A stretch of 64,000 nt of DNA, taken from assembly GCA_013368315.1 (NCBI GenBank), contig JAACJM010000040.1, positions 434,001 to 498,000 of the forward strand. Reading direction: 5' to 3'. The position numbers and the translations under genes are program-made. Of the stretch, positions 1 through 12,684 are shown one piece after another; the first letter of the stretch is position 1; every line of letters starts with the position of its first letter. The notes under the pieces are model-generated. The model saw only the letters and a list, made by a program, of their open reading frames with translations, did not search any database and had not been told where the DNA came from. The DNA comes from Tetrapyrgos nigripes. Taxonomy: Eukaryota > Basidiomycota > Agaricomycetes > Agaricales > Campanellaceae.

Positions 1-383
1 GAGGAAGGATGCTCGGTGTATTATCAGATCTGGGTAGCAGTTTGGGTAGCTGAAGTGGAGAGAGAGAGAGAGAGGGGGGGAGAAATTTATTACACAGCAT
101 GGTCCATGAGTTGAACGCCGGTTTCCAGGAGGCACACGCTTATTAGCGTTATCCCGGGAACAATGATGTACTTAGACCTACATCGGGACGCTTCCCGGAC
201 CCCGGCGTATCAGTTTTTGGTCCCAGCCCGGGTAATAGACTCCTCCTCCTCCCGGGACCGTAGGGCAGGTAAGGGACGAGCTGGCGGCTTCTACATAGCC
301 CGGTGACCAAGCTAGCTTCTACATCCGTCGTAGATCCAGTCCCACCATACGATCAGAAGCGTTGTTCCCTGTTGCAGGTGAAT
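1..383. other. Left edge, no gene recognised
   Basis: No supported gene is seen here. A GA-rich simple repeat lies at about 55-80. Bases 120-300 hold several CCCGGG-type GC-rich stretches. If the SurE-like reading in the next entry is real, its 3' part should lie here, but I could not follow the reading frame into this stretch. Confidence 0.5.
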
Positions 384-690
384 TCACAGGGTGTACTTAA
401 GGTTGTAGGAGTTGCGGTAGATGATGTCTACGGCAGGGCAGGAAAGAACAACGTGAACAAACTGCTGTCCAACTGCTGTCAGTACGCACTCCTGGTATCC
501 GTCCCCTGTGTCGAACGCTCGAACTGCAGCGACTGCCCAATGAGGAGGAAAACCAATGTTTAGCCAAACAACTTGTTTACCGTCGTCGTTGCTGAGTACG
601 ACATTCTGGGCTTCGGCACCAAAGACCACAGCTGCAGTAAAGATGGGGCACCTCCAGTTCGTGCTCGTACCTCCATCCCTGTCCCTGGGC
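384..690 (-). pseudogene. SurE-like acid phosphatase fragment (probable relic)
   Basis: Read on the minus strand, one frame gives a hydrophobic stretch followed by AQNVVLSNDDG. After an interruption come WAVAAVRA and then VVLSCPAVD. Fungal SurE-type phosphatases start their mature domain with a NDDG metal-binding motif, then WA.A.IRA, then VVLS.PA, so order and wording fit the family. The expected SGTGS stretch and the rest of the domain were not found downstream. No start codon with a clean signal peptide is in frame, and about a dozen unexpected residues separate NDDG from WAVAA; a clean intron does not remove them. I infer a decayed copy or an exon set I cannot resolve. A protein search with the 384-690 translation would settle the family. 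Confidence 0.4.
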
Positions 691-943
691 GCGTCGTTCC
701 CGTCCCTGTCGCTGTTCCTGTCAATAGGAACAGTATCACTCTCCTCATATAGAAACAGAATCTCAGCTGTCCGAGATGCACATACATATGGATGTACAAA
801 GCTCAATGCAAGGAGAAAAATGAAAAATGATCAATTGAACTATCTACGCACAAAATGCTCAGGTAAATACTGACAAATATCTATCTCGATAGCTCGTAAA
901 AAGAAGAAAACCAAATCCGAAACCGAAACATATACGGTTGAAA

Positions 944-2862
944 TTAAGGGAGCACGTCCTGAATTGTCCAAGTCAAGACTAGAAGGACGATACTAAGAAT
1001 TGGGCTCGTTTTCCCTCTCTTCGCGTCTCCAGTCCAAATACAAGTCCCAACCGCAGTCTGCGTCACGTCGATAGTTGTTGCAGGAATCGCAACTGTTCCA
1101 GAAGGATTTGTTGCACTTGCACTTGTACTCGATACATAAACCGGATCCAGAATAGCAGGAATCGAAGAAGCGATGTAATTCTCATAACATGGAGCCTGTA
1201 CTGGATTTGCTCCAGGCAGCGTGGTGAGGTTGCCGAGAACGGGTTCATCGACAATATTGGATATATAACAGTGTGAGGATTGGTTGAGTGTAAAGATACC
1301 CTGGGCAGCGCAGCAGCTCGGGTCGCCGTAAGGATTACAAGTGCAAGAGGTCAGAGCGCGTTGAAGAACGTCTGGTTCCCAGCCATTGAAGAAATCAGCG
1401 TGATAGCCGTAACCTGTTGGATCGCCGTTGGAGAATCTAACAGTAGATTGCGTGAGTGGAAGATGTCTCCTCAAGGTTCAGCAGAGGAGTCTTACACAAA
1501 TGGCTGGCTCGGAGTGAGCGCTTCGTCCCGCTGTTTGTCGAAATCTTGAGTGATCCAATAGACCTGGTGCAAAGTGTTAATCGACCGGCGCTTGAAAGCA
1601 GAAAGGTACGAGTACTCACCTCCATGAAGATACGAGGCAATGTTACTGGGAAACGAGGATCTGCGCAGGTCCCATTATCAGGCCCAGTGGAAAGAAATGC
1701 GACGTGCGATCTGTGGTCATCCGAGTCTACATTCTGTTAAATTTCCGTCAGACATTATGAACAGCTCTACCTAGGATCTGCGTACCACACCGTCCCAGCA
1801 GCTTGGAAAGTTCTGGAGTGATGAGGACCTTAGCATTCCGCTTGACGATCCAAAAGAAGGAAGTAACTGACAATTTGGGATCGAATGCCTGAAGGACAGT
1901 TTTTATTGACAGGGAGCTCGTTAAACCGTGTAGATTGTCCAGAAAAATCCAAACACAGAAACGTTATGGCTTGCTGAGCAAAACTGCTTGGATCTAGGGT
2001 GCGTAGAGTTGGATCACCTGGAATATGAGGTAATAGTCAGTGAGTTCGAGATGAGGAGAGATTGAGAAATCATCCAACCAGATATCATCCTGAACTGGAG
2101 AGGAATCTTGGATGTTATTATCTATCGTTGAGCCACAATTACAAACTCACGTCTTCTGGAAAGGGAGTAGTAGAGTTGGGCTTATCGCTGAATAGATAAT
2201 CTTGAAGGTCATCAAGCAAAGAGGTATCTTGTAGAAAGTAGATTTGATGGCATACATCTGAAGAAAAAAGGAATGTCACTTCAGAAATCAAGCTGACCGT
2301 ACTGTACCAACATTACAGCATTTCCAACGACGCTTTCAAACGATCCATCATTCTTTCTGTAAATTACTTTAGTGCAAATCGGAGGACTCGCAAAGAGCGC
2401 GAAGCTTACTGAAAATAAAGGTGCTAGATGCCAAGTCAGATGCATTGAACGTAGGGAAGAGGTTCGGACAGACGTACTGGAAACCAGTAATTACTCTTGT
2501 CCTCGATGATAGGTATAGAAGTGCATTCACTTCGTAAGAGAGCAGATGTGGTCACGTTCAGTCCAAAATTGCTACCGCCAAGGACTAGATTGAATGCCGA
2601 GTTAGCGCAAGCATTTTACAAGAGAAAAAAGGCGCAAAACGGTGAACGTACCAGAATGTACATGAGTTGACACAATTCCAGGAGTCAGGATAGGATCTAT
2701 TCGCTGTGTGGTGAGTACGTTATCTGGAGAGTAAGCAAGCAGCTATGTGGGTAAGTCTAGAGGAATGCCAGGGGAAAAAGTCGAGGGCTGACTGGCTCCC
2801 ATCAGCCAATAAGTTTGGACGCAAGTGCAGTAAAGAGCTAGAATCACTGTCAGAGAATTCAT
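944..2862 (-). CDS. DUF1996-domain secreted surface protein
   Basis: This is a multi-exon gene. The chosen start gives MNSLTVILALYCTCVQTYWL, a signal-peptide-like N terminus. An intron follows MGA, and the next exon reads NNVLTTQRIDPILTPG, then STHVHSG: the family hallmark with its conserved His residues. Next comes NACANSAFNLVLGGSNFGLN, then DKSNYWFPV. The last exon holds NGDPTGYGYHADFFNGWEP, then a Cys-rich stretch (SCTCNPYGDPSCC). The final 20 or so residues are hydrophobic after a short basic stretch, which suggests a GPI-anchor signal or membrane tail. DUF1996 proteins are secreted fungal proteins of uncertain biochemical role. The middle exons (about 1480-2480) are short and were only partly traced. 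A fragment of the last exon recurs at 40683-40932. Confidence 0.85.
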
Positions 2863-3137
2863 TGCAGAAATTTCACGGAGGTCAAAGGTATGAGGGTTCG
2901 TGAAGTGCAAGTACGTGGATTGAAATGTAAGTATAGATAATGACGACGTGTGAGACGCGTTGGAGAAACCCATCTGGATAACACGTGTTGTTTGAGGGTC
3001 GACTTGCAACTCAAGGTTATCGCGCTCAAAGTTTGCTCAAAGCCTCAGGGTCTGAAATTAGATTGAGGTACAAGTATGGGTGTAACGCATAATATATAAC
3101 GAGTGGAAGGGAAGGTCAAATACAATTATCTACATAC

Positions 3138-4901
3138 TCAGCGACTGTACATCGGGGGTGGTTCGTCCGGGTTTCGCTGGTCCACTTGACGTACATCTCG
3201 TGTGTCTAAACGTCCACCACTGTCACCATGAATCATGGGAGTGGATGACGAAAACATGCCATCCTGAGTCAAGACGTATACCCCCTTCTTGTCCCTAGGA
3301 TACCCATGTTCGTCAGTGTCATTGACCACAGTTCGCATCCGACTCGTGGACGTAGTCGTGGAGGAGCTCGATAGCGTAGTCGACCCTGATTGAGGAATAC
3401 CGGGCAGTGATTCTGCCGTTATGATCGTACTAGCACGCCTGGATGACAATGCCCGTGATGTGACCGAACTCTCGGACAAATGGGAACGATGGGAAATGGT
3501 ATGGCGCAAGCTCGATGTGGCACTGCCAGGTTGTGGCGAGTTGTAATCAGCGAAGGGATCCTGCGACACGAATTCTGGCGTCCTGGCCCCTGGCAGATTA
3601 GGCACAGAATCAACACGAGTATGACTCTGAGCGGCCATAGCACCGGAATAAGGATGACGGTGACGAGGTGGCATGTCTTCAAGGAGGTCTATAGGCCGGT
3701 TCTTGACTGATGTTGATACTATGGGAACAGGTTTGTGTGGAAATACTGGATGATAGAAAGTGAGTCAAGGAGCAAATGGTTTACTACGAGGCTGAAATTG
3801 CTTACGGTCTAGTGCTATCGAATCAGGTCGTTGAGTAGGTAATTCCTTTGCTGCTTGTCGCCGGTTCCAGCATTTCAACCACACGTTCGCAAGTACAATC
3901 ACCAGAACAATGCAGGAGACACCTGCTATGATGCTGCCAACGCTTTTCCAGTAGAAGTTGAATCAGAATGGGAGCTCGAGTCGGAATCAGAGTCAGTCGT
4001 GGCTTGGAGAGAGATGGAACTCGTCCCGTTTTGTATTAGTAAATAATCGATCCATATCGGGTTCTCTGAGTTGGGAGTGACGACAAGAGTGTGCTGGCCA
4101 GGCGAAAGTGTCCGAGATTGAAAGAACTGTTTATTGTACGAGATGAAGCTTTGAGACGATGTGGCAAAGCTGACGGGCGTAGAGCCATCAACTGAAAATA
4201 AGGCAGACACGATGCCACTCGAGAAGCTGTCCACTCGGCCGAATACAGAGACAGAGGAACCTAGCAAGGATGTGAGTTAAAGGCCATGAAAAGATGACGA
4301 TTCGCTACCTTCAAAGTCAAGTTGGACAGAACTGCCGACTTTTCCACCTTGCATCGTCTGCATAAAATCACCATCCCCTCCACTCCGTTCCCAATCGCCA
4401 GTGTACTGAAGGTTTGCGCTGTCGTCATCAACAAAATACGTTTCGCCGCCAGAAGGATTATTGGACGTAGAGTTGTACAGGAAATAGTCGAACCACAGCT
4501 TGGCTGAAGAGTCGGTGCATGATTCGACAGTGTAAGTGAAGGTATGTGAATCGTCGGGAAGTGTTGGAGATGACCATAGTACAGTTTGATGCAAGTTCGT
4601 GTTCGTGACTGGGGAGGAAAACGCGTAGGTTGACCCATCCAATGAGATAGTAGCATTGCAAGAGGCACCACTGTCGATGTCTCCCATTAAAATCATAGAG
4701 GTGCCTAATATCGCCGAGTAAGAAACGAAACCGTTAGCAGCCCAATCACGGACCTTTGAACGTGAACTTGGCACTCGCACTTGTATTTTGCGAGGAAAAT
4801 AGAGTGTGCCTGTAGTTCGCATCTGAGCCTCCAACAGACCATTGACCCGAGTAGGATATTCTGGCATCCTGATCATCAATAATGACAGTATGAAAAGACA
4901 T
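3138..4901 (-). CDS. Single-pass membrane protein with two beta-sandwich-like repeats
   Basis: The start at 4901 gives MSFHTVIIDDQDARISYSGQ, a typical signal-less opening of this agaricomycete family. Repeat one contains FTFKG, an intron, then TSMILMGDIDSG. Repeat two begins with FVDDDSANLQYTGDWER and contains FEG, an intron, then SSVSVFGRVDS. The parallel splice position in both repeats supports internal duplication. A Ser/Asp-rich stalk follows, then a transmembrane helix (GSIIAGVSCIVLVIVLANVW), a basic stop-transfer CWNRRQ and a Ser/Thr-rich cytosolic tail ending PPPMYSR. Stalk and helix are in different frames around 3924-4010. Only an intron with an unusual GTTCCA donor, or a frameshift, joins them. 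The role is unknown; sensing or adhesion at the cell surface is inference from the architecture. Confidence 0.75.
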
Positions 4902-5640
4902 TAATAAAGGAGCGACGGTGAAAGTGGAAGAAGGAAAAGGAAAGGTTGTTCATCCAAACACATTTGACCTTTTGAAGTGTTCAATGGGGATCCCCGAAGA
5001 TGTCATGGATCTGGCATGGCCGATTGCATACAATTGAAGAATAGTAATAAGTATTGGCGCCATTGGTTGGCCGTTGACACGATTTCACGGACCGCCCGAA
5101 TTTCTACATGCTTGAGGTAAGTATTCTTGATCACCTCAGGCTACATAAAGCAGAACTACCGAAGTCGCTAATTACTAGCGAATGGCCGCCTTTGAACTCG
5201 GAGGTTTGCAGCATACGTAGCTGGAGTCGAGGGAAACATCGGAAAGTATCAACAGGTTTTGGTAGCACTGCCAGAATTGCAACAATGATGACTGCAGGGC
5301 GCTCTTGGCCCGTCAACGCAATAGAAATCAAGCCATGATTGAACTGTTAGCAAAACGTCAGACGAATATACACGGAGGAGTGTGGGTCAGGTTATATAGG
5401 TCCAGCGAATTACTTACACGACGACGAACAGATGCAGAAATTGACGAATAGTAGAGCTGGGATAAATTTTATGATATTGAGAGATTGTGTGACAGCCTGG
5501 AAGTCTTTGGAACCTACAATGGAGGAGATGACTTCGCGTCGACAAACGAGTTGTGGACACGTGCTGACGCGTTTCCTCAAACTCAACACTCTCGGCGCGC
5601 CCACTCTCGCTACCATTGAGGACGAAAACGACCGGGCAAA
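4902..5640. other. Divergent intergenic region, unresolved ORF fragments
   Basis: This 739-bp gap separates the membrane-protein start from the nucleoporin start and should hold both promoters. On the minus strand a GTAAGT donor near 5420 and short hydrophobic frames (for example 5131-5331) hint at a small spliced gene. I could not build a coherent protein from them and recognise no family. Confidence 0.35.
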
Positions 5641-8600
5641 ATGGAGACAATCCATCGTCTACGGTCAATGGTTCTTGGAGTGGTCAACAATTGTGGTCAG
5701 GATAGTGAACAAGAACTTTTTGATGAGTTGATGGTCCACAAAACGCGTCTCCAACAACTCTTCGATGTGGGTGCCAGGGATCCTCAGCAGCAAAGGGAAC
5801 TGGAGTCTGGTTCGTCCTTCGTCACATTCTACATCGAGCTGTACTCACAGAGCCATAGGCAAGACTGTCATCAATGGCAAGTCTGTTGCAGTGAACACGG
5901 AATTCGCTCGACAAGTCATCTTCCTATCCCAACAACTTGACTGCTCTGAACGCTATATTGCCGAAATACTCCACACATTACAAGCCCAAAACCCGAACCT
6001 CAGCCCTGTGCAGAGTTTAGAGATGACAGTGACGGAGTTCCACCAGAGGCGGGTTAGCCTTGTCCAAGCTCTACGTTATCTCTTGCAGACATCCGAACAC
6101 GTTACCTTTTATGGGGAAGATCATCCACTGTACAAACACATCGACAAGTATGTTCGCCAGCTCGTTCGTCCTGTCTCTTTGGGTGGTCTGGAACAGCCAT
6201 TAGCGTGGAGGGTTCTCAAAGAAATCGAGACTTTGGGGAAGGTCATTCAACGGGCCGATGCTGCAAGAAAAAATGCTAGAAGTGATACGTTGATACCACC
6301 TCTGGGTCAAGGTGCGCATAGCTCTTACTGAACTCGGTGACCGCGTTATGTTGACGAGTGAGCACAGGAACACCGTCTCTCGGTTACGAGATTTTGAACT
6401 CAAGATACAACTCATTGAAATACGAACAGAGTCACCTTGGTCTTTGTCTGTATACAATGGCTCGTTGTGGCCATATTTCACCCAATGAATTCAAGATGAT
6501 GACCGAGTGGCTTGCAGCCTACCCCTACCACACCATGACATATTACATCCTCACCAGCTTCCTGATTTCCCTCGACCCTGTTGATCCCCAAAGCACAAGT
6601 GCCAAATTCCGCAATGCTGTGGCGGAAGATACCGCGACTGTCGCTTTTATGACGAAGAAGTTGGATCCTCTGACAGAGTGGAAGGACCCTGGCCTCAAGG
6701 CAACGGTACTACTGAAGTGGGCATTATTTCTGACGGAGCACCGACATCGTAATCCGAACGTTGAGACCAAGCCTGGTTTCCGTACTGAGGAGTTGGAGGT
6801 CCAGATCTGGAATGCTGTGCAGGGAGACGCCTTCACGTACCTTTCTGGAGCCGTTATGCAGCTTCAGCGCAGGCAGAGCGTCCTCAAAACGCCGTCACTG
6901 CTGAGCGATCGCGTTCTGCTATCTGATCAACTGGAGCAGAGAGAACTGCCACCTGAAGATTTCAGGCCTGTGGTCCTTGAAGCTTTCGGTCTCTTGATTC
7001 GGTCTTTGATCACGCATGCGTCTTCCGAACTCCGAAAAATCAAGCAGCGTCAAGAAGACCTCGTTCACGCCAGTGCCCGTACGGAACGTAATCGAGCAAC
7101 CACCGGCCGTTTCGCCTCTAGTACCCCTTCCCAAAGCTCCGAGAAGCAGCCACGGAACGATATCGCTATGCTCTACTCCTTCATCGGCCTCTTGTACTCT
7201 TCTCTACCTCCAGAAGAGGCATTGCAGTTCTGGGGAGCAGGCAATCAGGCAAAACCTCGCGCTTCGTATCTTGAAGTTGCGGAAGCGACGGCTGGCAGGC
7301 TTCCTGCTTTCTTGCAATGGGCAGTCTGGTCGACGCAACCAAACAACCCTACGATGTTGACGTCGTTGTATGACATGCTCGCAGGATTAGCCAATGGGCA
7401 GCAGTGCAGCGAGCTTGCCTATAACTTTTTAGCACGAGGTGGTGGCGAAGTCATTCCTGGAAGTACAGTTCCATCGAGTTCCAGTGGCAGCTCTGCAGTC
7501 TCGTGGAATGTGGTGTTTGGATCACTTGAAGGTTGGGCTACCGGTACCGCAGCGCGGAATCAACAACAGCCGCAAGGGCTTGGTACTAGTGGTTTTGGAG
7601 GCCAGTCCATTTCCTCACCACAACAGAACATGACAATGGGACCGACAGATGTCATGCTTGCTCAATCATATCTTCGTCTTTTATCCACTGTGGTTACACA
7701 CTCTGTTGCCGTACGACTCGCCATATCCAATCACGCAAACTTCCGAGCCATTCCAACCCTCGTCTCGCTGGTTCCTTTGAGCGTTCCACTCGAGCTCAAG
7801 GGAATGATTTTTGAGACTCTCTCGTCCTTTTGTCAACCAGGAGCTGGTGTTCCTGGTGTGGAGATATGTCGTGCTGTATGGTCGTTGATGGAAAGGCTAG
7901 AGGTCATAAATGTTCGGGCGCCCTCAGGTGGTTCTGGTACTACGTTCCGACCAGTTAAAGGTGTCGAGGTTGAATTGGAGGAGATTGAAGCGACGCACGG
8001 TCTTTATCCTGCCACCATCCCGTTCCTGAAGTTGCTGAGCACCCTCATTCATACTCCTAAGCGAATATCGTTGAAAGACCGTATCTCTGATATTGGACCA
8101 CTCAATACGGCTCCAGACACACTTGGGCAGCCGTATAGGCTGCCTGGTATCGTACCGTTCATCTCATTTGTGATCGACAACGTTTTCCTCAAAATCGCCT
8201 CACGAGAATACTTACGTCCTTCTCAACGTTGGGAGACTAATGATTTGTGCTTGGCTGTCATGGAAAGAGTGGTAGCCAGCTATGATCTAGAGTCATTACT
8301 GGCAGCAGCAGAGGGAGGAGATCTTAAACCTGCGTCTGTTGCCCCATTCCTTATTCATCCTGGCTACGACGTTATGAAGCGTCTTTTGACCAACTCTAAT
8401 CTTCAAGCGAATCTTTTGTCGTATATTGTTGAAGGATTGGAGGGGTTTGAGAAGGGCTTTGCGGCGGAGGAACCATATTTTGAAAGCACGATATTGAGGG
8501 TACTCAGGACTTTTCTTCGTGTTTTGGAAATACAGGACATCTACCTTGATGTACTCATTCCTGTCATATCCGAGTTTGACAGCGCACCTCTCGTCGGGAC

Positions 8601-11600
8601 CATCTATCCACGCTCTTACTTCACCAAATTCGATCAGGCACTTTCGTTCGGGGCACAATTTGTTCCTTCGCTTGCTTCATACGTCGCGTTCCAGGGTTTC
8701 CCGGAGATCAATTACCTTTCCGTGAAAATTCTTTCGGCGCTATCATCCTCCTCTGCCTTCAATAATCTGGCTACCTTGATTGAACGCAGCGAAAATTCGG
8801 ACAGGATCCTTAGCGGATACGTGCACATTTTGGGCGTAGAGACATATGAGGACGCGTCTTCTGCGGAAGCATTAGCTGAACAGCTGACAGGTGCTGGAGC
8901 TCCGGATCCTGAGGGCTATCGGTTGGAGCAGGCCGCAAAACTCGCTGTGCTAGACTTGTTCATTCAAAATACAGAGTCACAGATGTCTTATCCCAGTGTA
9001 GCCCATTTCTTGCTGTTTGGATCCACAAACCATGAGCAGGGTATCCAAGACCCTCATGCTCTGGGTGCACGGCGGGCTTGTATCCACGTCATCTTGGACT
9101 TACTCAACGTCGGCGTTCCGCGTCTCAAAACAAAGGGAAAAGAGCGCTACCACGATACACAGAGTCTACCTATTTTCGCCACTCTCCCATTGTTAGCCGA
9201 GCGATGCTATCGTGTAATCTACAAACTCTGCGTTCATCCCCGAACATCAGCATTCACGATGAGGTACCTGCGCACCAGAGAGGACTTTTTCGCCCGACAT
9301 CTAGCAGCAGTTCCTTCCATGGCACCTACAGATCCACGAGATCCGCCAATATTGGTTCTTTATGAGGACGGAGCTCGCATTACTACCACTGTCCCTACCC
9401 TCTGCTCATTCCTTCGTCTCAGATCCTGGATTTTCGATCTCGTAGCACTGGATCTCCACGTCCTCACCTCGAAAGGCCATCACAAACCCGTTTCCGAACT
9501 TCTTGAAATCCTCTTTGATAACGAATCAACTTCGGATGAGGAACTCTGGGAAGACGACCTCTCTAGACCCTTCCGTGAAGTTGGACAATCTCTTCTCAGG
9601 ATTATCGAATTGGTGCAGTCACTCGCATTCGATTGGCGGGACTCCTTGGTGGTTGAGCCTATGGACATGCAACTTCTGACCCAGTTGAATTTGCAGTCTT
9701 GCGTTCGCCGCGATCCCAGTGGCTGCGAGATCGTAGATCGCTCGGCGCTTCTATCCCTTTTGACATCGGCGAGAAAATCACTTTTCGCCCAGAATAAAAT
9801 CGTCACCCAAGTTCAATCTCAACAACTTGATGCCGAAACCGATTACATCCTTGAAAGCTGCGCAGTAGAGAACCATCGCCGACAGGTCGTTCATGCCGTT
9901 GCTACTGGTTTTGAAGCATGGCGCAGAATGCTGGATACGACGCTGATAAAATGTTTTGACCATCTACCACATGATCACCGGGAAAACATGCTTTTCGACC
10001 TACTCCATGTCCTTCCTTCCATAACTAAAACCGATATCCAAGAGTCTACTGCTGTCTTGATCTCCGAAGTCATCCTTTCCTCAATCACAAAGTTACGAGA
10101 AGACAGGCGACATCAGATAATCCTCCAGTCTGCGGCAGGTGACCCGGACTCGGGAACTCTCCCAGCCGAAAGGCTGTATGCTATCCTTCGGAGTATCCTG
10201 GAGTGCATCGTCGACAACAGGCGAGTTGCACTTGTGCGCGGCAACTTGTATGCAACCCTCATCAACTACGTCCACCTTATCTCGACATCATCTCAAGATA
10301 CTTCGCTGCCATTGTCCCACAATGGGGAGAATCTCTCGCTGTCTCTGTCGCTGGTGAGGCCGACGCCTCGAGAGAGTTCTCCATTTAGCGAATCCCTCTC
10401 AGTCTCCCAGAATCAAGTTGTGTCTTCCAACTCTACCTACTCACAATTGCAATTGAACAGCTTGACCCTGATGAGAGCTGGCTTGGAGCATCTTGTCGTC
10501 ACCATTTCTCGAGACGCAATTGACGGTACTGAAGTCTGGCGGACGGTGGCGTTCATGCTGCTGGACTCGATGATGCAGTTGTCGGCCTTGGAGAAGTCTC
10601 ATCCGGCGTTGAATCATCTTGTTCGACATGGTATTCTCTCCAACTTTGTACAAGGACTAAAAGAATCGGATCACCTTCTCCAGGGGGTGCTGAAGCCTGA
10701 TCCAGGTATGAGCTTTTCTATCTTGTTATCTTACTTGAATAACTCGTTCTGCTACAGACGACCTGAATCCATTATATGTCTACGAATCGAAGATGTCTTT
10801 CTTCATTCGTCTGGCTCAAACGCGTCTCGGTGCAGAAAGGTTGCTAGAGGCCCGTTTAATACCAACTCTGGCCCAGTGCGACTATTTGGATGCTAGACCC
10901 GAAGCGGATTCGTCCTTCGTCGGTAAGTTCAAGTAGGCTATGTCCTGTCTTCAAGTTTCTAACAAATGAAACAGATCAGGACAACTTTTTGCCGTCCGCC
11001 GTACAGCGTTATCATCAGCTCTTCATGCCCAGCTTACAAGTTGTGAATGCCATGTTGGCAACATTGGGGTCCAAGCACGCCACTGTCTCGCATCAGGTTA
11101 GCACTATTTTTGCTGCAATCTGAAAATTTTTAGTATCTGACTCTGTGTAGGCCCTAGACTTCTTGTCTACTCATAGTGCAACCATTGTGATCCTCCTGAA
11201 AAACGAAACCGGCGACCTGTCGTTGGCTCTTTTGGAAGAGGTTCATCTATTGGTAGTTCTTTGTGCCAAAGTACTTCCATTGGTTCCTCAGTCCGAGATG
11301 GTGAGCTTATACTCATGGTCAATCGCTGTTCATTGGTTCTAATCTTTTCTTTGACAGGCCTCTTCTCATTCTGGCTTCGGTGCAATCAACACAGCAATTC
11401 TTAGTCTATGCACTCGTTTCTTGAGTGGCGGGTCATGGGTTGAGCATATACGACCTCAGACAGATGAAGAACATCGCAACGCCAATGCACTTGCTTCAGG
11501 TTGGTAGTATATGTCTGTCTTCACTTTTTTAATCCGGGTGTTCACAAAGCCGCAGGTTTCGGTTCCGAGACCAAGTTTGACGTTCAGGTACGACAGAGAG

Positions 11601-12609
11601 AACGTCTGCTACGGAAGGCCCTTGTCGCATTTGCAGGTGCCACTAGCGATTTTACAGGTCAGCATGATGTCTTTTTACCTGTTAGCCGTTAATTTTAAGC
11701 CCCTCCCATGAAAGAACCTTCCATCAATCTAGTACTCTCGCCGATTGCAACAACATCACGCCGCGAGGAGCAAGGTACCCATTTCCTAGGTAGCGTGGTT
11801 AATTCCATGGATTTTTCTGCAGTCATTAAATCCGCGCTGCAGCAACTATACCGACAATCGGGGACGCCGTGGAAGCTTTGGGTACCCTTTGCAGCGATCT
11901 CGCCGGAACACTCAAACAGATATCTGATATTTCGGCTGAGCTGGGTGCAAAAGAGCATATGGCTGTGGATAACATTCAAGACGTGAGTTTGAAGATCTTT
12001 TAGAGCCAGATTATCGATTATTAACCTCGTGTCGCTCTTCCCATCTAGATCGTTGGTGAAGTGGATATTGATTTCGTGCAGGACCTTGAGATTGGGCAAA
12101 AGAGAAATCTGATCTGCCGTGAACTGGAACGAACCGGGCAACGTGTGGAAGGAGATGCGAAAATGATCATGGGTAAGTAGCGTACTTTTCGCTGAAGCTG
12201 ATTTCCGTGGCTAATCAAGCTTCTGTGTAGTCACAATCGAGATGTTACTGCTGTTATTATGGCGGCATTTAGCGTACTACGCGGACAATCAAAATCTGCA
12301 AGATTCACAACTGAGCTCCTCGACGTCGACTGGAATCTCAACGAGGTTCCTATCCAATCATGATCCGCAATCTTTTGGTGTTGATGTACGAAAAAGACTG
12401 AATCCGGTGTTGCAACGTCTTCAGTCGCTTTTACTGGTATATCATTTATTTTCTCGCATTTTCGGTGGCGTTAATGATATTCTTTATAGGACGAGTCATT
12501 AGGTGACAACTGGAGATCCAACCAGGCCTATGTGGAGATTATGAGTAGACGAGTGAAAGATAGTGCTGGGTTGCACGAAAACGAGGAAGCATCTGATGAG
12601 ATTCCCTAG
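5641..12609 (+). CDS. NUP192: Nucleoporin NUP192/NUP205/NUP186 family
   Basis: This is a large alpha-solenoid scaffold protein of the inner ring of the nuclear pore complex, where it binds NUP93/NIC96 and NUP53-type linkers. The first exon starts METIHRLRSMVLGVV and contains SEQELFDELM and LFDVGARDPQQQRELESG. Intron 1 (5810-5858, 49 nt) joins this to KTVINGKSVAVNTEFARQVI and FLSQQLDCSERYIAEILH, family signature blocks. Intron 2 (6312-6367, 56 nt) leads into a roughly 4.3-kb exon with NSLKYEQ and long helical repeats. Exons 10758 onward are short and separated by 50-60-nt introns. They include DDLNPLYVYESKMSFFIRLA and DFLSTHSATIVILLKNE. The frame closes at EEASDEIP and a TAG at 12607-12609. 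I estimate about 2,000 residues, as expected for the family. Its 3' end converges on SFT2, only 75 bp away. Confidence 0.93.
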
Positions 12610-12684
12610 GTAGTGTGTGCTTTGTTGATCTACTAGTGCTATACATGTATCGGGTTAAAATGAATAAATACCCTGCAAGTCCTA

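Noticed and set aside
6358..6400. A separate gene start at 6358 for the long nucleoporin frame
   Set aside because: The codon there is GTG and lies inside intron 2. Splicing 6311 to 6368 gives the family sequence without a break.
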